64,000 bases of DNA from Mesorhizobium sp. M1B.F.Ca.ET.045.04.1.1 (GCF_003952465.1 NZ_CP034448.1:1922001-1986000), one strand, 5' to 3'; positions 27,858 to 37,975 are shown, numbered from the stretch's first letter. The notes: generated by a model from the sequence alone, not told the origin. Program-made: numbers and translations.

Positions 27858-27970
27858 AAGCGGCGCGCCGGCACGTTCGAACGTTTCGACGCGCTGCTCG
27901 ACGGCGCGCTGTCGCGCCCGGGGCTGTTCCTCATCGAAGCGGTGGCCAAGCACGCTGCGACTAATTGTCG
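27858..27970 (+). other. Possible coding remnant
   Basis: Between the alpha/beta hydrolase and the next gene, one plus-strand frame reads WKRRAGTFERFDALLDGALS and onward for about 37 codons with protein-like composition, but has no start and ends with an unrelated run. It could be the worn-down 3' end of a lost gene. Weak evidence only; the rest of this 227-base gap shows nothing else. Confidence 0.2.
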
Positions 27971-28049
27971 GCGAGGCGGTGCAACCTTTGGGGGGAGCGG
28001 GCGTTCGCGTTTTAGTTGAACGCCGCCCCCCTGAAAGGTCCTGCCCGAG

Positions 28050-29114
28050 ATGATTGATAAACGCGCGCAGGCAACCCTGATGGCCGCATTGTTGCTTGTC
28101 ATTGGGTTTGCTGCCTGGCCAACATATGCTGCCGAGCCAGCCTTGAAGAGTGCCCGGCTGATCGGACGGTTTCTCGACACCGGCGATCAAGCGGTTTTCG
28201 AGTGGCCCGGCAGCGCGATCGAGTTCGCGTTCGAGGGCAGTTGGCTGGACGTCGTGCTTGACGACCGCGGCAAGAACAGCCTGGTGCTGGATGTCGACGG
28301 CAAACTCTCCCGGATCGATCTGAAGAAGGGCTCCAACAGCTACCGTCTCGTCGCGGGGCAGGGCGCGGGTCGCCACTCCGTCCGGCTCGTGCGCCGTACC
28401 GAGGCGTTTTTCGGAACCACCACTCTCAAGGATGTGCGCACCGACGGCACGCTTCTGCAGCCTGAGCCGAAGAAGCGCAGCCTGTTGGTGATCGGCGACT
28501 CGATTTCCGCCGGTTACGGCATCGAGGGCAAGGACGCAAAATGCAAGTTCAGCGCCGATACGGAAAACCAGTACCTGACCTATGCCGCGATCGCGGCGCG
28601 ACGCTACGATGCGGACGTAATCACCTTGGCCGCTTCGGGAAAGGGGCTCGTTCGCAACTTTCAGGGAGCCAAGGGGCGCACAATGGTGGATTTGTACGAC
28701 CGGGTTCTGCCCTCGCGGCGGGATCGCGAAACGCTGCCCAAAACCGACGTCATCATCGTTCATCTCGGGACGAACGATTTCAGCGGCGGTGCCCGGCCCG
28801 CCAATTTTGCAGCCAGCTATGCCGAATTGTTGGCGAAACTGCGCGCCAATGCACCTGATGCGATGATCTACGCCGGGTTCGGGCCATTGCTAACGGGGGA
28901 GGACTTCGCCGCGGCGGACAAGGCAGTGGACGACGTGGTCAAGCAGCGGCGTGACGCCGGCGACAGCAAGACGGCGATGATCCGCTTCACCGAACCGCCT
29001 GGGGCGTCGTTGCGCGGCTGCGACTGGCATCCCAACGAGGCCGGCCAGCAACGCATGGCCAATCAGCTTGAGGACCGGATCGAGGCGGACCTCGGCTGGA
29101 CGCACACCCAATGA
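28050..29114 (+). CDS. Exported SGNH hydrolase, CE2-like carbohydrate esterase
   Basis: Exported esterase of 354 residues. A signal peptide (1-28, ending PTYAAEP) is followed by a beta-sandwich-like domain of about 110 residues and then an SGNH domain: GDSISAGYG (nucleophile Ser), LGTNDFSGG and CDWHPNEAG with the catalytic His. This two-domain layout is that of carbohydrate esterase family 2 (acetyl-xylan or glucan deacetylases). Its stop overlaps the start of a membrane O-acyltransferase gene (ATGA), so one operon encodes an acylating and a deacylating protein, which suggests paired modification of a surface polysaccharide (inference). Confidence 0.83.
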   Translation: MIDKRAQATLMAALLLVIGFAAWPTYAAEPALKSARLIGRFLDTGDQAVFEWPGSAIEFAFEGSWLDVVLDDRGKNSLVLDVDGKLSRIDLKKGSNSYRLVAGQGAGRHSVRLVRRTEAFFGTTTLKDVRTDGTLLQPEPKKRSLLVIGDSISAGYGIEGKDAKCKFSADTENQYLTYAAIAARRYDADVITLAASGKGLVRNFQGAKGRTMVDLYDRVLPSRRDRETLPKTDVIIVHLGTNDFSGGARPANFAASYAELLAKLRANAPDAMIYAGFGPLLTGEDFAAADKAVDDVVKQRRDAGDSKTAMIRFTEPPGASLRGCDWHPNEAGQQRMANQLEDRIEADLGWTHTQ

Positions 29115-30175
29115 AGGCAGCATCCACGGCTGGCTTGCAAGACGCCGGCGCGCCGCCGCGCGGGCCGTCCGTCCGTTCTAAACTGCTCGGCCTGCAGATG
29201 CTGCGGTTTGTGGCCGCCTTTTTCGTGGTCCTGTTTCATCTTGGCGTCACTTTGCAGGCCGAATTTGGAAACCGGACCAACATCTTTCGCAACGGAGCGG
29301 TTGGGGTCGACATCTTCTTTGTCATCAGCGGCTTCATCATCGCCTACACGACCGATCCCAAAACAGGCGCGCTGTATTTTGTCAGGCGTCGGCTTATGCG
29401 CATCGTCCCACTCTACTGGACGCTGACCGCGGGCATTGCGGTCCTGGCCATGCTGAAACCCGATCTGCTGAATTCGACGGTGGTCAACGGCGAGACCTTG
29501 ATCAAGTCCCTGTTCTTCATCCCGTTCGCAAAAGCGAATGGAGCCGTGCAGCCGATCCTGTTTCTGGGTTGGACGCTCAATTATGAGATGTTCTTCTACG
29601 CCATCTATGCCGCGTGCTTGGCGCTCGGCCAACGCAGCCCGCTCGTGCCGGCCGCAATCATCGTACTTCTCGTCGCCGCGGTGAGTCTTGTGAAGTTGGA
29701 TTATGTCCCGTGGCGGTTCTATACCAATCCTTTGATGCTCGAATTCGTGCTCGGCATCGGCCTTTACCTTCTTTACAGGCGCAGCCCCGCGATCTTTCAC
29801 GGGCGCTCGTTGCCGATATTCCTCATGTTCGTAGCGGCTATGGCGTTGCGCGCGCCGCTGCTTGAAATCCATTGGCTGGTGGCCAACGGCATTCCGGCGG
29901 TCCTGCTGGTCGCCGCCGTCCTGCCATGGGCGCCGGCCCCGACGCCAATCGTCCTGTTCATGGTTCTGCTGGGGAACGTGTCCTATTCGCTTTATCTGTC
30001 GCACCCTTACGTGCTTCAACTCGCCGTCAAACTGATGCCGGACCACGCGGGGACCGCCACGCAGGTCCTGCTGGGCGGTGCCGCCTGCGTGCTTTCAATT
30101 GCCCTGTCGATCGTGCTGTATTTTGTGATCGAACGGCCGGCGCGGCTTGCCGCGCCTGTCCCGAAGCCACAATGA
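29111..30175 (+). CDS. Acyltransferase 3 family membrane O-acyltransferase
   Basis: Polytopic inner-membrane protein of 354 residues with about ten helices. The N-terminal LQMLRFVAAFFVVLFHLGV carries the conserved Arg and His of the acyltransferase 3 (OafA/ExoZ) family, and GVDIFFVISGFII is the second signature. Such proteins transfer acetyl or other acyl groups to exopolysaccharide or lipopolysaccharide sugars across the membrane. It overlaps the CE2-like esterase gene by four bases, supporting a shared substrate. Near its end it meets the leftward bolA gene, 15 bases away. Confidence 0.88.
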   Translation: MKAASTAGLQDAGAPPRGPSVRSKLLGLQMLRFVAAFFVVLFHLGVTLQAEFGNRTNIFRNGAVGVDIFFVISGFIIAYTTDPKTGALYFVRRRLMRIVPLYWTLTAGIAVLAMLKPDLLNSTVVNGETLIKSLFFIPFAKANGAVQPILFLGWTLNYEMFFYAIYAACLALGQRSPLVPAAIIVLLVAAVSLVKLDYVPWRFYTNPLMLEFVLGIGLYLLYRRSPAIFHGRSLPIFLMFVAAMALRAPLLEIHWLVANGIPAVLLVAAVLPWAPAPTPIVLFMVLLGNVSYSLYLSHPYVLQLAVKLMPDHAGTATQVLLGGAACVLSIALSIVLYFVIERPARLAAPVPKPQ

Positions 30176-30190
30176 CAGGGCTCGCTGCAC

Positions 30191-30493
30191 TTACCAGCGG
30201 GTCTTCTCGCCGGGCGCGGCCGGCTCGATCGCCAGCGCGTGCACGCCGGCCTTCAGCTCGTCGGCAAGCAGCTGGTTGACGGCGCGGTGGCGGTCGATGC
30301 GGCTCATGCCGGCAAAATCCGGCGAGACGATGCGGACGCGGAAATGCGTCTCGCCGGTGCCGTCAAAGGTGGCGTGATGGCCCGACTCGACATGATGATG
30401 GCCGGCGTGAAGGTGGCTTTCGTTGATGACGGTGAGTCTTTCCGGCGAAAATGCCGCCTTCAGCTTGTTTTCCATCGTCGACTGTATGGACAT
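30191..30493 (-). CDS. bolA: BolA family protein
   Basis: Small protein of 100 residues of the BolA family, with the core (residues about 27-85) containing HAGHHHVESGHHATFDGTGE and FRVRIVSPDF, then RHRAVNQLLADEL. BolA proteins pair with monothiol glutaredoxins and influence iron-sulfur cluster handling and stress morphology. The His-rich loop fits a metal or cluster site. Start ATG at 30493; an in-frame ATG at 30475 is an alternative. The gene is divergent from the J-domain gene, as in other Rhizobiales. Confidence 0.88.
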   Translation of the reverse strand: MSIQSTMENKLKAAFSPERLTVINESHLHAGHHHVESGHHATFDGTGETHFRVRIVSPDFAGMSRIDRHRAVNQLLADELKAGVHALAIEPAAPGEKTRW

Positions 30494-30629
30494 CGGGCCT
30501 TCCCTTCACCACATCTGCGGCATAGCCGCAAAATCTCAATTTTCGACCGCTTTTAAGCCGCGATTCAGCGGTTAGGGCGATCATCGGCGAAATGTCAATT
30601 CTTGTTTCGCACTAGCGAACAGCCCATAA

Positions 30630-31253
30630 ATGGGTGAGATGAAACCGTACCCCAAATATTTCGAGAAAATCCGCATTCGGCCGGAAAAGGATGCGGAGCT
30701 GAAGTCGCGCGCCCCGATCTGCCAGTGGGACGGTTGCAGCGAGGCCGGCACGCATCGCGCGCCGGTCGGACGCCTGAAGGAGGGCGAGTATTTCCGCTTC
30801 TGCTTCGAGCATGTGCGCGAATACAACAAGGGTTTCAACTATTTCTCGGGCGTGTCGGACAGCGAGATCGCCCGCTTCCAGAAGGAGGCGCTGACCGGCC
30901 ACCGGCCGACCTGGCGCATGGGCGCCAATGGCGGCGGGATGCGTTCGGCGCCCGATTTCGCGCAGCAGCGTTCGGGGCGCGCCGGTTACTACAATCGCAT
31001 GCGCGACCCCTTCAACCTGTTCGGCGGCGGAACGCGGGAGGTGCGCGAGCGCAAGGCAAAGCCGCTTGAGGCCAAGGCGCTGGAAACGCTTGGCCTTGAT
31101 ACAAAGGCGACTGGCAAGGATATCAAGGCGCGCTATAAGGAACTCGTAAAGCGCCACCATCCCGATGCGAATGGCGGCGACAGGGGTTCGGAAGACCGGT
31201 TCCGCGATGTGCTGCAGGCCTATCGCGTGCTCAAGCAAGCAGGATTGTGCTGA
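30630..31253 (+). CDS. J-domain protein with N-terminal Cys/His cluster
   Basis: Protein of 207 residues. The C-terminal third (about 150-207) is a J domain with the HPD motif at 177-179 (KRHHPDANGG), which activates an Hsp70 partner. The N-terminal half has C31-x4-C36, His42 and C58-x2-H61, a pattern that could bind zinc. The start is either 30630 or the in-frame ATG at 30639. It lies just ahead of cobS and cobT, an order seen in many Rhizobiales, and may help assemble the AAA-type cobaltochelatase subunits, but that is inference. It lacks the Gly/Phe and zinc regions of true DnaJ. Confidence 0.85.
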   Translation: MGEMKPYPKYFEKIRIRPEKDAELKSRAPICQWDGCSEAGTHRAPVGRLKEGEYFRFCFEHVREYNKGFNYFSGVSDSEIARFQKEALTGHRPTWRMGANGGGMRSAPDFAQQRSGRAGYYNRMRDPFNLFGGGTREVRERKAKPLEAKALETLGLDTKATGKDIKARYKELVKRHHPDANGGDRGSEDRFRDVLQAYRVLKQAGLC

Positions 31254-31376
31254 GCGACCCTACGGTCCGTGTCGTTTTCCAACTTACATAAGGTTGGAAA
31301 AGGCTCTAAGACCGCCCCCGAACAAAATCGATTGCCGGCGAAACGCGGCGTTTCGCCCGTGGAGACGTTGATAGTG

Positions 31377-32363
31377 ATGAACAAGGTCGATCGCGACATC
31401 GCCAACCTGCCCGACACGACGGTGCCGGTGAAGGAGAAATTCGGCTTCGATTCCAAGATGGTGGTTCCCGCCTATTCGGTCTCGACCGAGCATGTGCCCG
31501 ACATCGACCCGGACTACCTCTTCGACAAGGCGACGACATTGGCGATCCTCGCCGGCTTCGCCTACAACCGCCGCGTCATGGTGTCGGGCTATCATGGCAC
31601 CGGCAAGTCGACGCATATCGAGCAGGTCGCCGCGCGCCTCAACTGGCCATGCGTGCGCGTCAACCTCGACAGCCATGTCAGCCGCATCGACCTCGTCGGC
31701 AAGGACGCCATCGTCGTCAAGGAAGGCCTGCAGATCACCGAATTCCGCGACGGCATCCTGCCCTGGGCCTATCAGCACAATGTTGCGCTCTGCTTCGACG
31801 AGTACGATGCCGGCCGCCCGGACGTGATGTTCGTCATCCAGCGCGTGCTGGAATCGTCGGGCCGCCTGACGCTGCTCGACCAGAGCCGGGTCATCCGCCC
31901 GCATCCGGCCTTCCGGCTGTTCGCCACCGCCAACACGGTCGGGCTGGGCGACACCACCGGCCTCTATCACGGCACGCAGCAGATCAACCAGGCGCAGATG
32001 GACCGCTGGTCGATCGTCACCACGCTCAATTACCTGCCGCATGACAACGAGGTGTCGATCGTGCTGGCCAAGGCCAAGCACTACCGCGACAGCAAGGGCA
32101 AGGAGATCGTCAACAAGATGGTGCGCGTCGCCGACATGACGCGCTCGGCCTTCATCAATGGCGACCTGTCGACCGTTATGAGCCCGCGCACCGTCATCAC
32201 CTGGGCCGAGAACGCCGAGATCTTCGGCGATATCGGCATGGCGTTCCGGCTGACCTTCCTCAACAAATGCGACGAACTGGAGCGGTCGGTGGTCGCCGAA
32301 TTCTACCAGCGCGCCTTCGGCGAGGATCTGCCGGAGAGCGCCGCCAACGTGGTGCTTGGCTAA
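31377..32363 (+). CDS. cobS: Aerobic cobaltochelatase subunit CobS
   Basis: AAA+ subunit of the ATP-dependent cobaltochelatase (CobN-CobS-CobT) that inserts cobalt into hydrogenobyrinate a,c-diamide in aerobic cobalamin synthesis. From the ATG at 31377, [14 protein letters not shown] is the normal N-terminus of rhizobial CobS, and the length of 328 residues fits; the frame is open for 36 codons upstream without family match. Motifs: GYHGTGKST (Walker A, 71-79), [11 protein letters not shown] (Walker B), and [10 protein letters not shown] (sensor 1). It is 52 bases before cobT. CobN is not in the window. Confidence 0.95.
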   Translation: MNKVDRDIANLPDTTVPVKEKFGFDSKMVVPAYSVSTEHVPDIDPDYLFDKATTLAILAGFAYNRRVMVSGYHGTGKSTHIEQVAARLNWPCVRVNLDSHVSRIDLVGKDAIVVKEGLQITEFRDGILPWAYQHNVALCFDEYDAGRPDVMFVIQRVLESSGRLTLLDQSRVIRPHPAFRLFATANTVGLGDTTGLYHGTQQINQAQMDRWSIVTTLNYLPHDNEVSIVLAKAKHYRDSKGKEIVNKMVRVADMTRSAFINGDLSTVMSPRTVITWAENAEIFGDIGMAFRLTFLNKCDELERSVVAEFYQRAFGEDLPESAANVVLG

Positions 32364-32415
32364 GCGCGTGCCGGAAGGCTTGGCCTTTCGGGCCAAATCG
32401 CGCAGGGAATGATCG

Positions 32416-34314
32416 ATGGCGGGTCCGGGCGACAACACGCGCAACAAGCCGAAGAACGGGTCTGAAGCCGACAGCTTCAAGCGCGCCGTCACCGTCTGCA
32501 TGCGCGCGGTCGCCGGCGACAAGGACCTCGAGGTCGGCTTCGCCAAGGACCGGCCGGCGCTGGCGGGAAACCGCGCCCGCCTGCCCGAACTGCCGAAGAA
32601 GGCGTCCCGCACCGACATCGCGATCACCCGCGGCATCGGCGATTCCATGGCGCTGAAGCGCGCCTGCCACGATCAGCGCATCCACACGAAGCTGGCGCCG
32701 GAAGGCAAGCTGGCGCGCGCCATCTACGACGCCGTCGAACAGGCGCGCGTCGAGGCGATCGGCAGCCGCGCCATGCAGGGCGTGGCCGACAACATCGGCT
32801 CGATGCTCGAGGACAAATACGCCAAGGCAAACCTCGTCGACGTCAGGGACAAGGCCGATGCGCCGCTCGAGGAGGCGGTGGCGCTGATGGTGCGCGAGAA
32901 GCTCACCGGCCGCCCCGTGCCGAAGAGCGGCGAGCGGCTGGTCGATCTGTGGCGCCCCTGGGTCGAGGAGAAGGCGAGCGCCGATCTCGACGGCCTGTCG
33001 TCCAAGCTCGATGATCAACAGGCTTTCGCCCGGATCGTGCGCGACATGCTCGTCTCCATGGAAATGGCCGAGGAGCTCGGCGACGACCAGGAGACCGAGG
33101 ACTCCGAGGACAACGAAGAGAACGAGCAGCAGGGCGAGGAGCAGAGCGAGGAGGGCGGCGAGGACGATTCCGGCTCCGACCAGTCGCAGTCGGAGGATGC
33201 CGAGGCCTCCGCCGACGAGGAGGACTCTGCCGAGACGGAGGCGACGGACGCCACATCCGACGACCTCTCCGACGAGGACGATTCCGACGCCGAGACGCCG
33301 GGCGAGGCGCGCCGCAACGACAACCCGTTCCTCAACCTGCCGAAGGAAATCGACTACAAGGTCTTCACCACCGCCTTCGACGAGACGGTCGGAGCAGAGG
33401 ACCTTTGCGAGGAAGAGGAGCTCGACCGGCTGCGCGCCTTCCTCGACAAGCAGCTCGCCAATCTCTCCGGCGTGGTCGGCCGGCTCGCCAACCGGCTGCA
33501 GCGTCGCCTGATGGCGCAGCAGAACCGCTCCTGGGATTTCGACCTGGAGGAAGGCTATCTCGATCCGGCGCGGCTGGTGCGCGTCGTCATCGATCCGATG
33601 CAGCCGCTGTCTTTCAAGCAGGAGCGCGACACCAAGTTCCGCGACACGGTGGTGTCGCTGGTGCTCGACAATTCGGGCTCGATGCGCGGCCGGCCGATCA
33701 CGGTGGCCGCGACTTGCGCCGACATCCTGGCGCGCACGCTGGAGCGCTGCGGCGTTTCGGTGGAAATCCTCGGCTTCACCACCCGCGCTTGGAAAGGCGG
33801 GCAGGCGCGCGAGAAATGGCTGAAGGACGGCAAGCCGCCGAATCCCGGCCGGCTCAACGACCTGCGCCACATCATCTACAAGTCTGCCGACCATCCGTGG
33901 CGGCGCGCGCGCCGCAATCTCGGCCTGATGATGCGCGAGGGCCTGCTCAAGGAGAACATCGACGGCGAGGCGCTGCTTTGGGCGCACAACCGGCTGATCG
34001 GAAGGCCGGAGCAGCGCAAGATCCTGATGATGATCTCGGACGGCGCGCCGGTCGACGATTCCACTCTGTCGGTCAACCCAGGCAACTACCTGGAGCGTCA
34101 CCTGCGCGCGGTGATCGATCTCATCGAGACGCGCTCGCCGGTCGAATTGCTCGCCATCGGTATCGGCCACGACGTGACCCGCTACTATCGCCGCGCCGTC
34201 ACCATCGTCGACGCCGAGGAGCTGGCGGGCGCCATGACCGAGCAATTGGCCTCGCTGTTCGACGAGGAAAGCGCGCGAGACGTGCGGCGCGGTGGCCTGC
34301 GGCGTACGGGATGA
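32416..34314 (+). CDS. cobT: Aerobic cobaltochelatase subunit CobT
   Basis: Partner of CobS in the cobaltochelatase, 632 residues. The N-terminal domain (1-220) is followed by a highly acidic low-complexity linker (about 222-297, mostly Glu, Asp, Ser) and a C-terminal VWA domain with the MIDAS motif LDNSGSM (Asp418, Ser420, Ser422) that docks on the AAA ring. This layout matches BchD/ChlD-type chelatase subunits. Its stop overlaps the start of the following esterase-like gene (ATGA), so the two are coupled. The very GC-rich acidic linker creates long open antisense frames that are not genes. Confidence 0.95.
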   Translation: MAGPGDNTRNKPKNGSEADSFKRAVTVCMRAVAGDKDLEVGFAKDRPALAGNRARLPELPKKASRTDIAITRGIGDSMALKRACHDQRIHTKLAPEGKLARAIYDAVEQARVEAIGSRAMQGVADNIGSMLEDKYAKANLVDVRDKADAPLEEAVALMVREKLTGRPVPKSGERLVDLWRPWVEEKASADLDGLSSKLDDQQAFARIVRDMLVSMEMAEELGDDQETEDSEDNEENEQQGEEQSEEGGEDDSGSDQSQSEDAEASADEEDSAETEATDATSDDLSDEDDSDAETPGEARRNDNPFLNLPKEIDYKVFTTAFDETVGAEDLCEEEELDRLRAFLDKQLANLSGVVGRLANRLQRRLMAQQNRSWDFDLEEGYLDPARLVRVVIDPMQPLSFKQERDTKFRDTVVSLVLDNSGSMRGRPITVAATCADILARTLERCGVSVEILGFTTRAWKGGQAREKWLKDGKPPNPGRLNDLRHIIYKSADHPWRRARRNLGLMMREGLLKENIDGEALLWAHNRLIGRPEQRKILMMISDGAPVDDSTLSVNPGNYLERHLRAVIDLIETRSPVELLAIGIGHDVTRYYRRAVTIVDAEELAGAMTEQLASLFDEESARDVRRGGLRRTG

Positions 34315-35333
34315 TCTTCTCGCGGGGCGGGATACGGCAAGCGCTTCTCGCTTGCGTGTTGGCTTGCGCGTCGGTTTCGCCGGCATTCGCCGAGGCGCGC
34401 GCCCCGGTCGAGGCGATCGAGGTTTCGGCGCGGCCGATCACTGAGTTCCAAGTCGGTCATAACCAAAAGCTGTTCGGGCCGCTGGAATTCGTCGGCGGGC
34501 TGGAGATGACCGCATCCTCGCGCGATTTCGGCGCGCTGTCGGCCTTTCGCTTTCTCAAGCCCGGCGGCGATTTCATCGGTGTCGCCGACACCGGTTTCTG
34601 GTTTTTCGGCACCATCACGCACGATGCCGACAAGCGTCCCTCGGGCGTGTCGGATTTCCGCATGCAGCAGATGGTCGACGCTTCGGGCCGGCCGATCGAG
34701 GAGAAGTGGGAGGTCGATGCGGAAGGCCTCGCGGTCAAGGACGGCATCGCCACCGTCGGTTTCGAGCGCGAGCAACGCGTCGTCCAGTTCAAAATCGATC
34801 CGGACAATATGAAGGCGCCCTTCAAGACGCTCGACTATCTGGTGCCGGCCCGGGAGCTGCGCCAGAACCGCGGCTTCGAGACGGTCGCTCATGCCAATCC
34901 CCATGGCCAGCACGAGGGCGGCCTGGTCGTGGTCTCGGAAAAGAGCCTCGACAAGGCCGGCAACATCTATGCCGCCATCATCGAGGGACCGAGGAAGGGC
35001 GTCTTCACCGTCAAGCGCAACGGCGATTTCGACATCACCGACGGCGCCTTCCTGCCGGACGGCGACCTGCTTCTGCTCGAACGCAGCTTCTCGATGGCGC
35101 GCGGGGTGAAGATGCGGCTGCGGCGCATCTACGGCGAGAGCATCGAGAAGGGCGCGGTGGCCGACGGCCCGGTGCTGATGGAAGCCGATATGGGCTACCA
35201 GATCGACAATCTGGAAGGGCTGGACGTCTGGACCCGCGACGACGGCGCGCTGATGGTGTCGCTGGTGTCGGACGACAACCACTCGATCCTGCAGCGCAAT
35301 CTCTATCTGGAGTTCATTCTGCATCAGGATTGA
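34311..35333 (+). CDS. Secreted esterase-like activity of phytase family protein
   Basis: Exported protein of 340 residues with a signal peptide (1-27, ending SPAFAEA) and a single six-bladed-propeller-like domain of the PF13449 family, with [22 protein letters not shown] at the start, [11 protein letters not shown] in the middle and [18 protein letters not shown] near the end. The family is named for weak similarity to phytases and esterases; its real activity is undetermined. It overlaps the cobT stop by four bases, a frequent rhizobial order. The N-terminal extension of this frame upstream lies inside cobT and is not part of the gene. Confidence 0.85.
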   Translation: MIFSRGGIRQALLACVLACASVSPAFAEARAPVEAIEVSARPITEFQVGHNQKLFGPLEFVGGLEMTASSRDFGALSAFRFLKPGGDFIGVADTGFWFFGTITHDADKRPSGVSDFRMQQMVDASGRPIEEKWEVDAEGLAVKDGIATVGFEREQRVVQFKIDPDNMKAPFKTLDYLVPARELRQNRGFETVAHANPHGQHEGGLVVVSEKSLDKAGNIYAAIIEGPRKGVFTVKRNGDFDITDGAFLPDGDLLLLERSFSMARGVKMRLRRIYGESIEKGAVADGPVLMEADMGYQIDNLEGLDVWTRDDGALMVSLVSDDNHSILQRNLYLEFILHQD

Positions 35334-35376
35334 GCAGCGCTCTGTTCCTATTTCAGACAATCCCTGGAATTGATCC

Positions 35377-37155
35377 TCAGCGGACCTTGTAGATCTCGAC
35401 GGGCTTGTCCGCCGTCGAGCTCACCAATTCCAGCCAGTCGGGCGCGTCTCGCTTCAGCAACCGCGCGGCCAGGCCCGTGGGAGCTTCGGCGGCGAGCGAC
35501 AGCTCTTCCGAATTGCTGCGGCATATGGCGACCAGCCCGACATGTTCGCGCTCGACGATGGCGCGGGCGGCGTCCGGCGTTCCCATGAAGGCGTCGAGCA
35601 TGGCGAGGTTGCCGCCGACATTGCGATGGTAGGGGCCGGCCAACGCCCTGTGGCCGGTAAACATCACTATTGCCGAGCCGAGATTGGAAGACGCAAGCAC
35701 CGTCGTTGCCGGCATGGCGGCCAGCTCGCTGAAGTCTGAGGCCTTGCTGCAGGTCAGCGCATGATCCGCATCGGAATTGACTCCTGTCGGCGCCTTTTGG
35801 ACCACGGACTGCGCGGCGACCGCAACGCCCGCCCAGGTCGCGTTGAGCGACACCAGCCATGCCGCCGCGATGCGGGAGGAGATGCGCCATGACTGGGCGG
35901 CGCTCGCCTGCAGGCGAATCCCGGCGATCCAGGTCGAGAGCGGCAGCACCGCGAAGGCGACCGAGAAGGTCGAGCCGCGCACCTGCCAGAGGCTAACGAC
36001 GAAAGCGACGACCAGCAGCACTGCGGCAAGGGCTTCCTCGCGGCGCAGGCGGCGGCTGCGCAGCTGAAGACTGATCAACAGGATCGCGATGAAGGGCGTC
36101 ACATAGCGCGCCGCCATCAACTTCGGCTGGTTCACGGCGACGCTGAGGAAGGGCTGCGCCTCGACGACGTCGTTCAGCCAATAGGTGCGAACGCGCTCGT
36201 CGATGCCGGCATAGGGCGCTGCCAGGCATTGCGGGAAGAACAGGATCGCGATGGCCGCGACGGCCACCGCCAATGCGGACATCGAGACGAGCCGCGCCCT
36301 GGCCGTCGATTGCCCGGGCAGGCCGGCAATCGCCGCCAGGCCGAAGCCGGACAGCGCCGCGATGACGAACTGAAAGGCCGAGAAGGCGTCGCACTGGGCT
36401 ACGCCCCATTCCGCCGGCGATATGGTGGCGACAAGGACCAACGAGGCTGTTGCGGCAAATCCGATGCCGAAGCCGCGCGCGGTCAGGCGCTCCTTTTCAT
36501 CGAGGATGAAAAGCACGGCGGCACAGGCGCCAAGTGCGGCGACATAAGGAGCGGTCTCCATGCCGACGGCCAGCGTGAGGCCCGCGCAAAGGCCGGACAG
36601 AAGGGCTGCGGGCCGCCAGAACGGAGCCTCCATCAGAAGCCAGAGACTGGCCGCCGTCAAAAGGAGCTGGACATTGTGATGGTCGAGCGTGCCGGGGCTG
36701 AAAGTGCCGAGAAAGAACAGCGCCGCGGTGGCGAGCACCAGCGACGGCATCGCCACGTCCGCTCCCGCAAAACGCCGCGAGGCGCGCAGGATGACGAATA
36801 TGGTGAGCCCATAAAGAGAGAGCGGCCAGATGATCTGCGCGGCTCTTTCAGCGGCGGCGGTGCCGGTGCCCAGAGTCTGGAAGGCGAGGATGATCAGCGC
36901 GATCGGCGTGTCGACCAGCCGCGACCAGTGCATGACGAAGCCGCCAGTCAGGCCCATCCTATATTGGTGAAGATCGAACCAGCCCTGGCCCGCCAGCAGG
37001 TCGCGAACCTCGACCAGCCTCAGCATGCTGTCGTTGTCGGTGCCAAGGTCCGCGATCGTCGGGAAGCCCGAGATCGCATTGATCGCCAGCACGACCAGCG
37101 TCGCGCAAAGCGCAAGCAGGAAGTCATGTTTCCAACCGGTGCCCTGGATGGTCAT
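35377..37155 (-). CDS. GT-C fold membrane protein, STT3/PglB-like
   Basis: Polytopic inner-membrane protein of 592 residues with about 11-13 helices and a roughly 120-residue periplasmic C-terminal domain. Two signatures resemble oligosaccharyltransferases of the STT3/PglB/AglB type: an acidic pair in the first external loop (Asp40 and Asp42 in TDNDSMLRL) and GTLDHHNVQ with Asp158-His159-His160, the place of the conserved DHH in STT3. No WWDYG motif was seen in the C-terminal part, so protein N-glycosylation is not claimed; transfer of a lipid-linked sugar or arabinose-like group is equally possible. It faces the phytase-like gene tail to tail. Confidence 0.65.
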   Translation of the reverse strand: MTIQGTGWKHDFLLALCATLVVLAINAISGFPTIADLGTDNDSMLRLVEVRDLLAGQGWFDLHQYRMGLTGGFVMHWSRLVDTPIALIILAFQTLGTGTAAAERAAQIIWPLSLYGLTIFVILRASRRFAGADVAMPSLVLATAALFFLGTFSPGTLDHHNVQLLLTAASLWLLMEAPFWRPAALLSGLCAGLTLAVGMETAPYVAALGACAAVLFILDEKERLTARGFGIGFAATASLVLVATISPAEWGVAQCDAFSAFQFVIAALSGFGLAAIAGLPGQSTARARLVSMSALAVAVAAIAILFFPQCLAAPYAGIDERVRTYWLNDVVEAQPFLSVAVNQPKLMAARYVTPFIAILLISLQLRSRRLRREEALAAVLLVVAFVVSLWQVRGSTFSVAFAVLPLSTWIAGIRLQASAAQSWRISSRIAAAWLVSLNATWAGVAVAAQSVVQKAPTGVNSDADHALTCSKASDFSELAAMPATTVLASSNLGSAIVMFTGHRALAGPYHRNVGGNLAMLDAFMGTPDAARAIVEREHVGLVAICRSNSEELSLAAEAPTGLAARLLKRDAPDWLELVSSTADKPVEIYKVR

Positions 37156-37298
37156 GCTGATGGCGAGGTCCTGGATCGTTTTCGCGATCCTGCACCAATG
37201 GCCGTAACAAAGCGTAAAGTCGCCACAGTATTTTCAACCAGTTGGACCGTCAGGCGATGGCGGGCTGGCTCAGGTGGGCGGTGGGCAGCCTGCAGAGG

Positions 37299-37973
37299 TC
37301 AGCGCCCGTTGGTTGCGATCCAGATGACATGGCGGGCGCCGCGCTTGCCGCGGGCGCGCGTGTTGATTTCCTCGACCACGAAACCTGCCTGTTTCAGGCG
37401 CCGCGTGAAGCCGCTGTCCGGTCCCTGTGACCAGACGGCCAACACGCCGCCGGGTTTCAATGCGGCACGCGCGGCTGCGAGGCCGGCCGTGCCGTAGAGC
37501 GCGTCATTGCCCTTGTAGACGATGCCTTCCGGGCCATTGTCGACGTCGAGCAGGATGGCGTCCCAAGCGGCCGCTTGCGCCCTTATCAGTTGACCGACAT
37601 CAGCCTCGCGAATGGTGACGCGGGGATCGTCGAGGCAGTCGTCGAAGATCGCGGACATCGGGCCGCGTGCCCAGGCGACGACCGCGGGGACAAGCTCGGC
37701 AACTGTGACGGCAGCGTCGCCATCGAGCGCGGCGAGGGCGGCGCGCAAGGTGAAGCCCATGCCGAGCCCGCCGATGAGGATCCTTGGCCGCTTGCGGGCA
37801 GCGATCCGCTCGCAAGAAAGCCTGGCGAGCGCCTCCTCGGAACCGCTGAGGCGGCTGTTCATCAGCTCATTCGTGCCCAGCATGATCGAGAATTCGGTGC
37901 CGCGCTGCTTCAGGCGAAGTTCCTGGCCGCCATCAGGCGTGCGGGCTGAGTCGAGCTGAACCCAAGGGATCAC
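37299..37973 (-). CDS. Spermidine-synthase-like methyltransferase-fold protein
   Basis: Protein of 224 residues with a Rossmann methyltransferase fold of the spermidine synthase type. The nucleotide motif ILIGGLGMGFTLRAAL, then AELVPAVVAWA and DAILLDVDNGPEG, give the SAM or decarboxy-SAM site. It starts with a GTG two bases after the yhhQ stop and follows it in the same operon. Real SpeE proteins have about 280 residues and a distinct putrescine pocket; here the N-terminal beta domain is short, so the substrate is not known. The longer open frame that continues upstream lies inside yhhQ and is rejected. Confidence 0.8.
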   Translation of the reverse strand: MIPWVQLDSARTPDGGQELRLKQRGTEFSIMLGTNELMNSRLSGSEEALARLSCERIAARKRPRILIGGLGMGFTLRAALAALDGDAAVTVAELVPAVVAWARGPMSAIFDDCLDDPRVTIREADVGQLIRAQAAAWDAILLDVDNGPEGIVYKGNDALYGTAGLAAARAALKPGGVLAVWSQGPDSGFTRRLKQAGFVVEEINTRARGKRGARHVIWIATNGR

Positions 37974-37975
37974 GA

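Noticed and set aside
31284..34386. Very long open frames antisense to cobS and cobT (454 and 708 codons)
   Set aside because: They are opposite to clearly conserved cobS/cobT proteins and consist of repeated Arg/Ala/Val codons expected from high GC; no family motif or ribosome-binding site.
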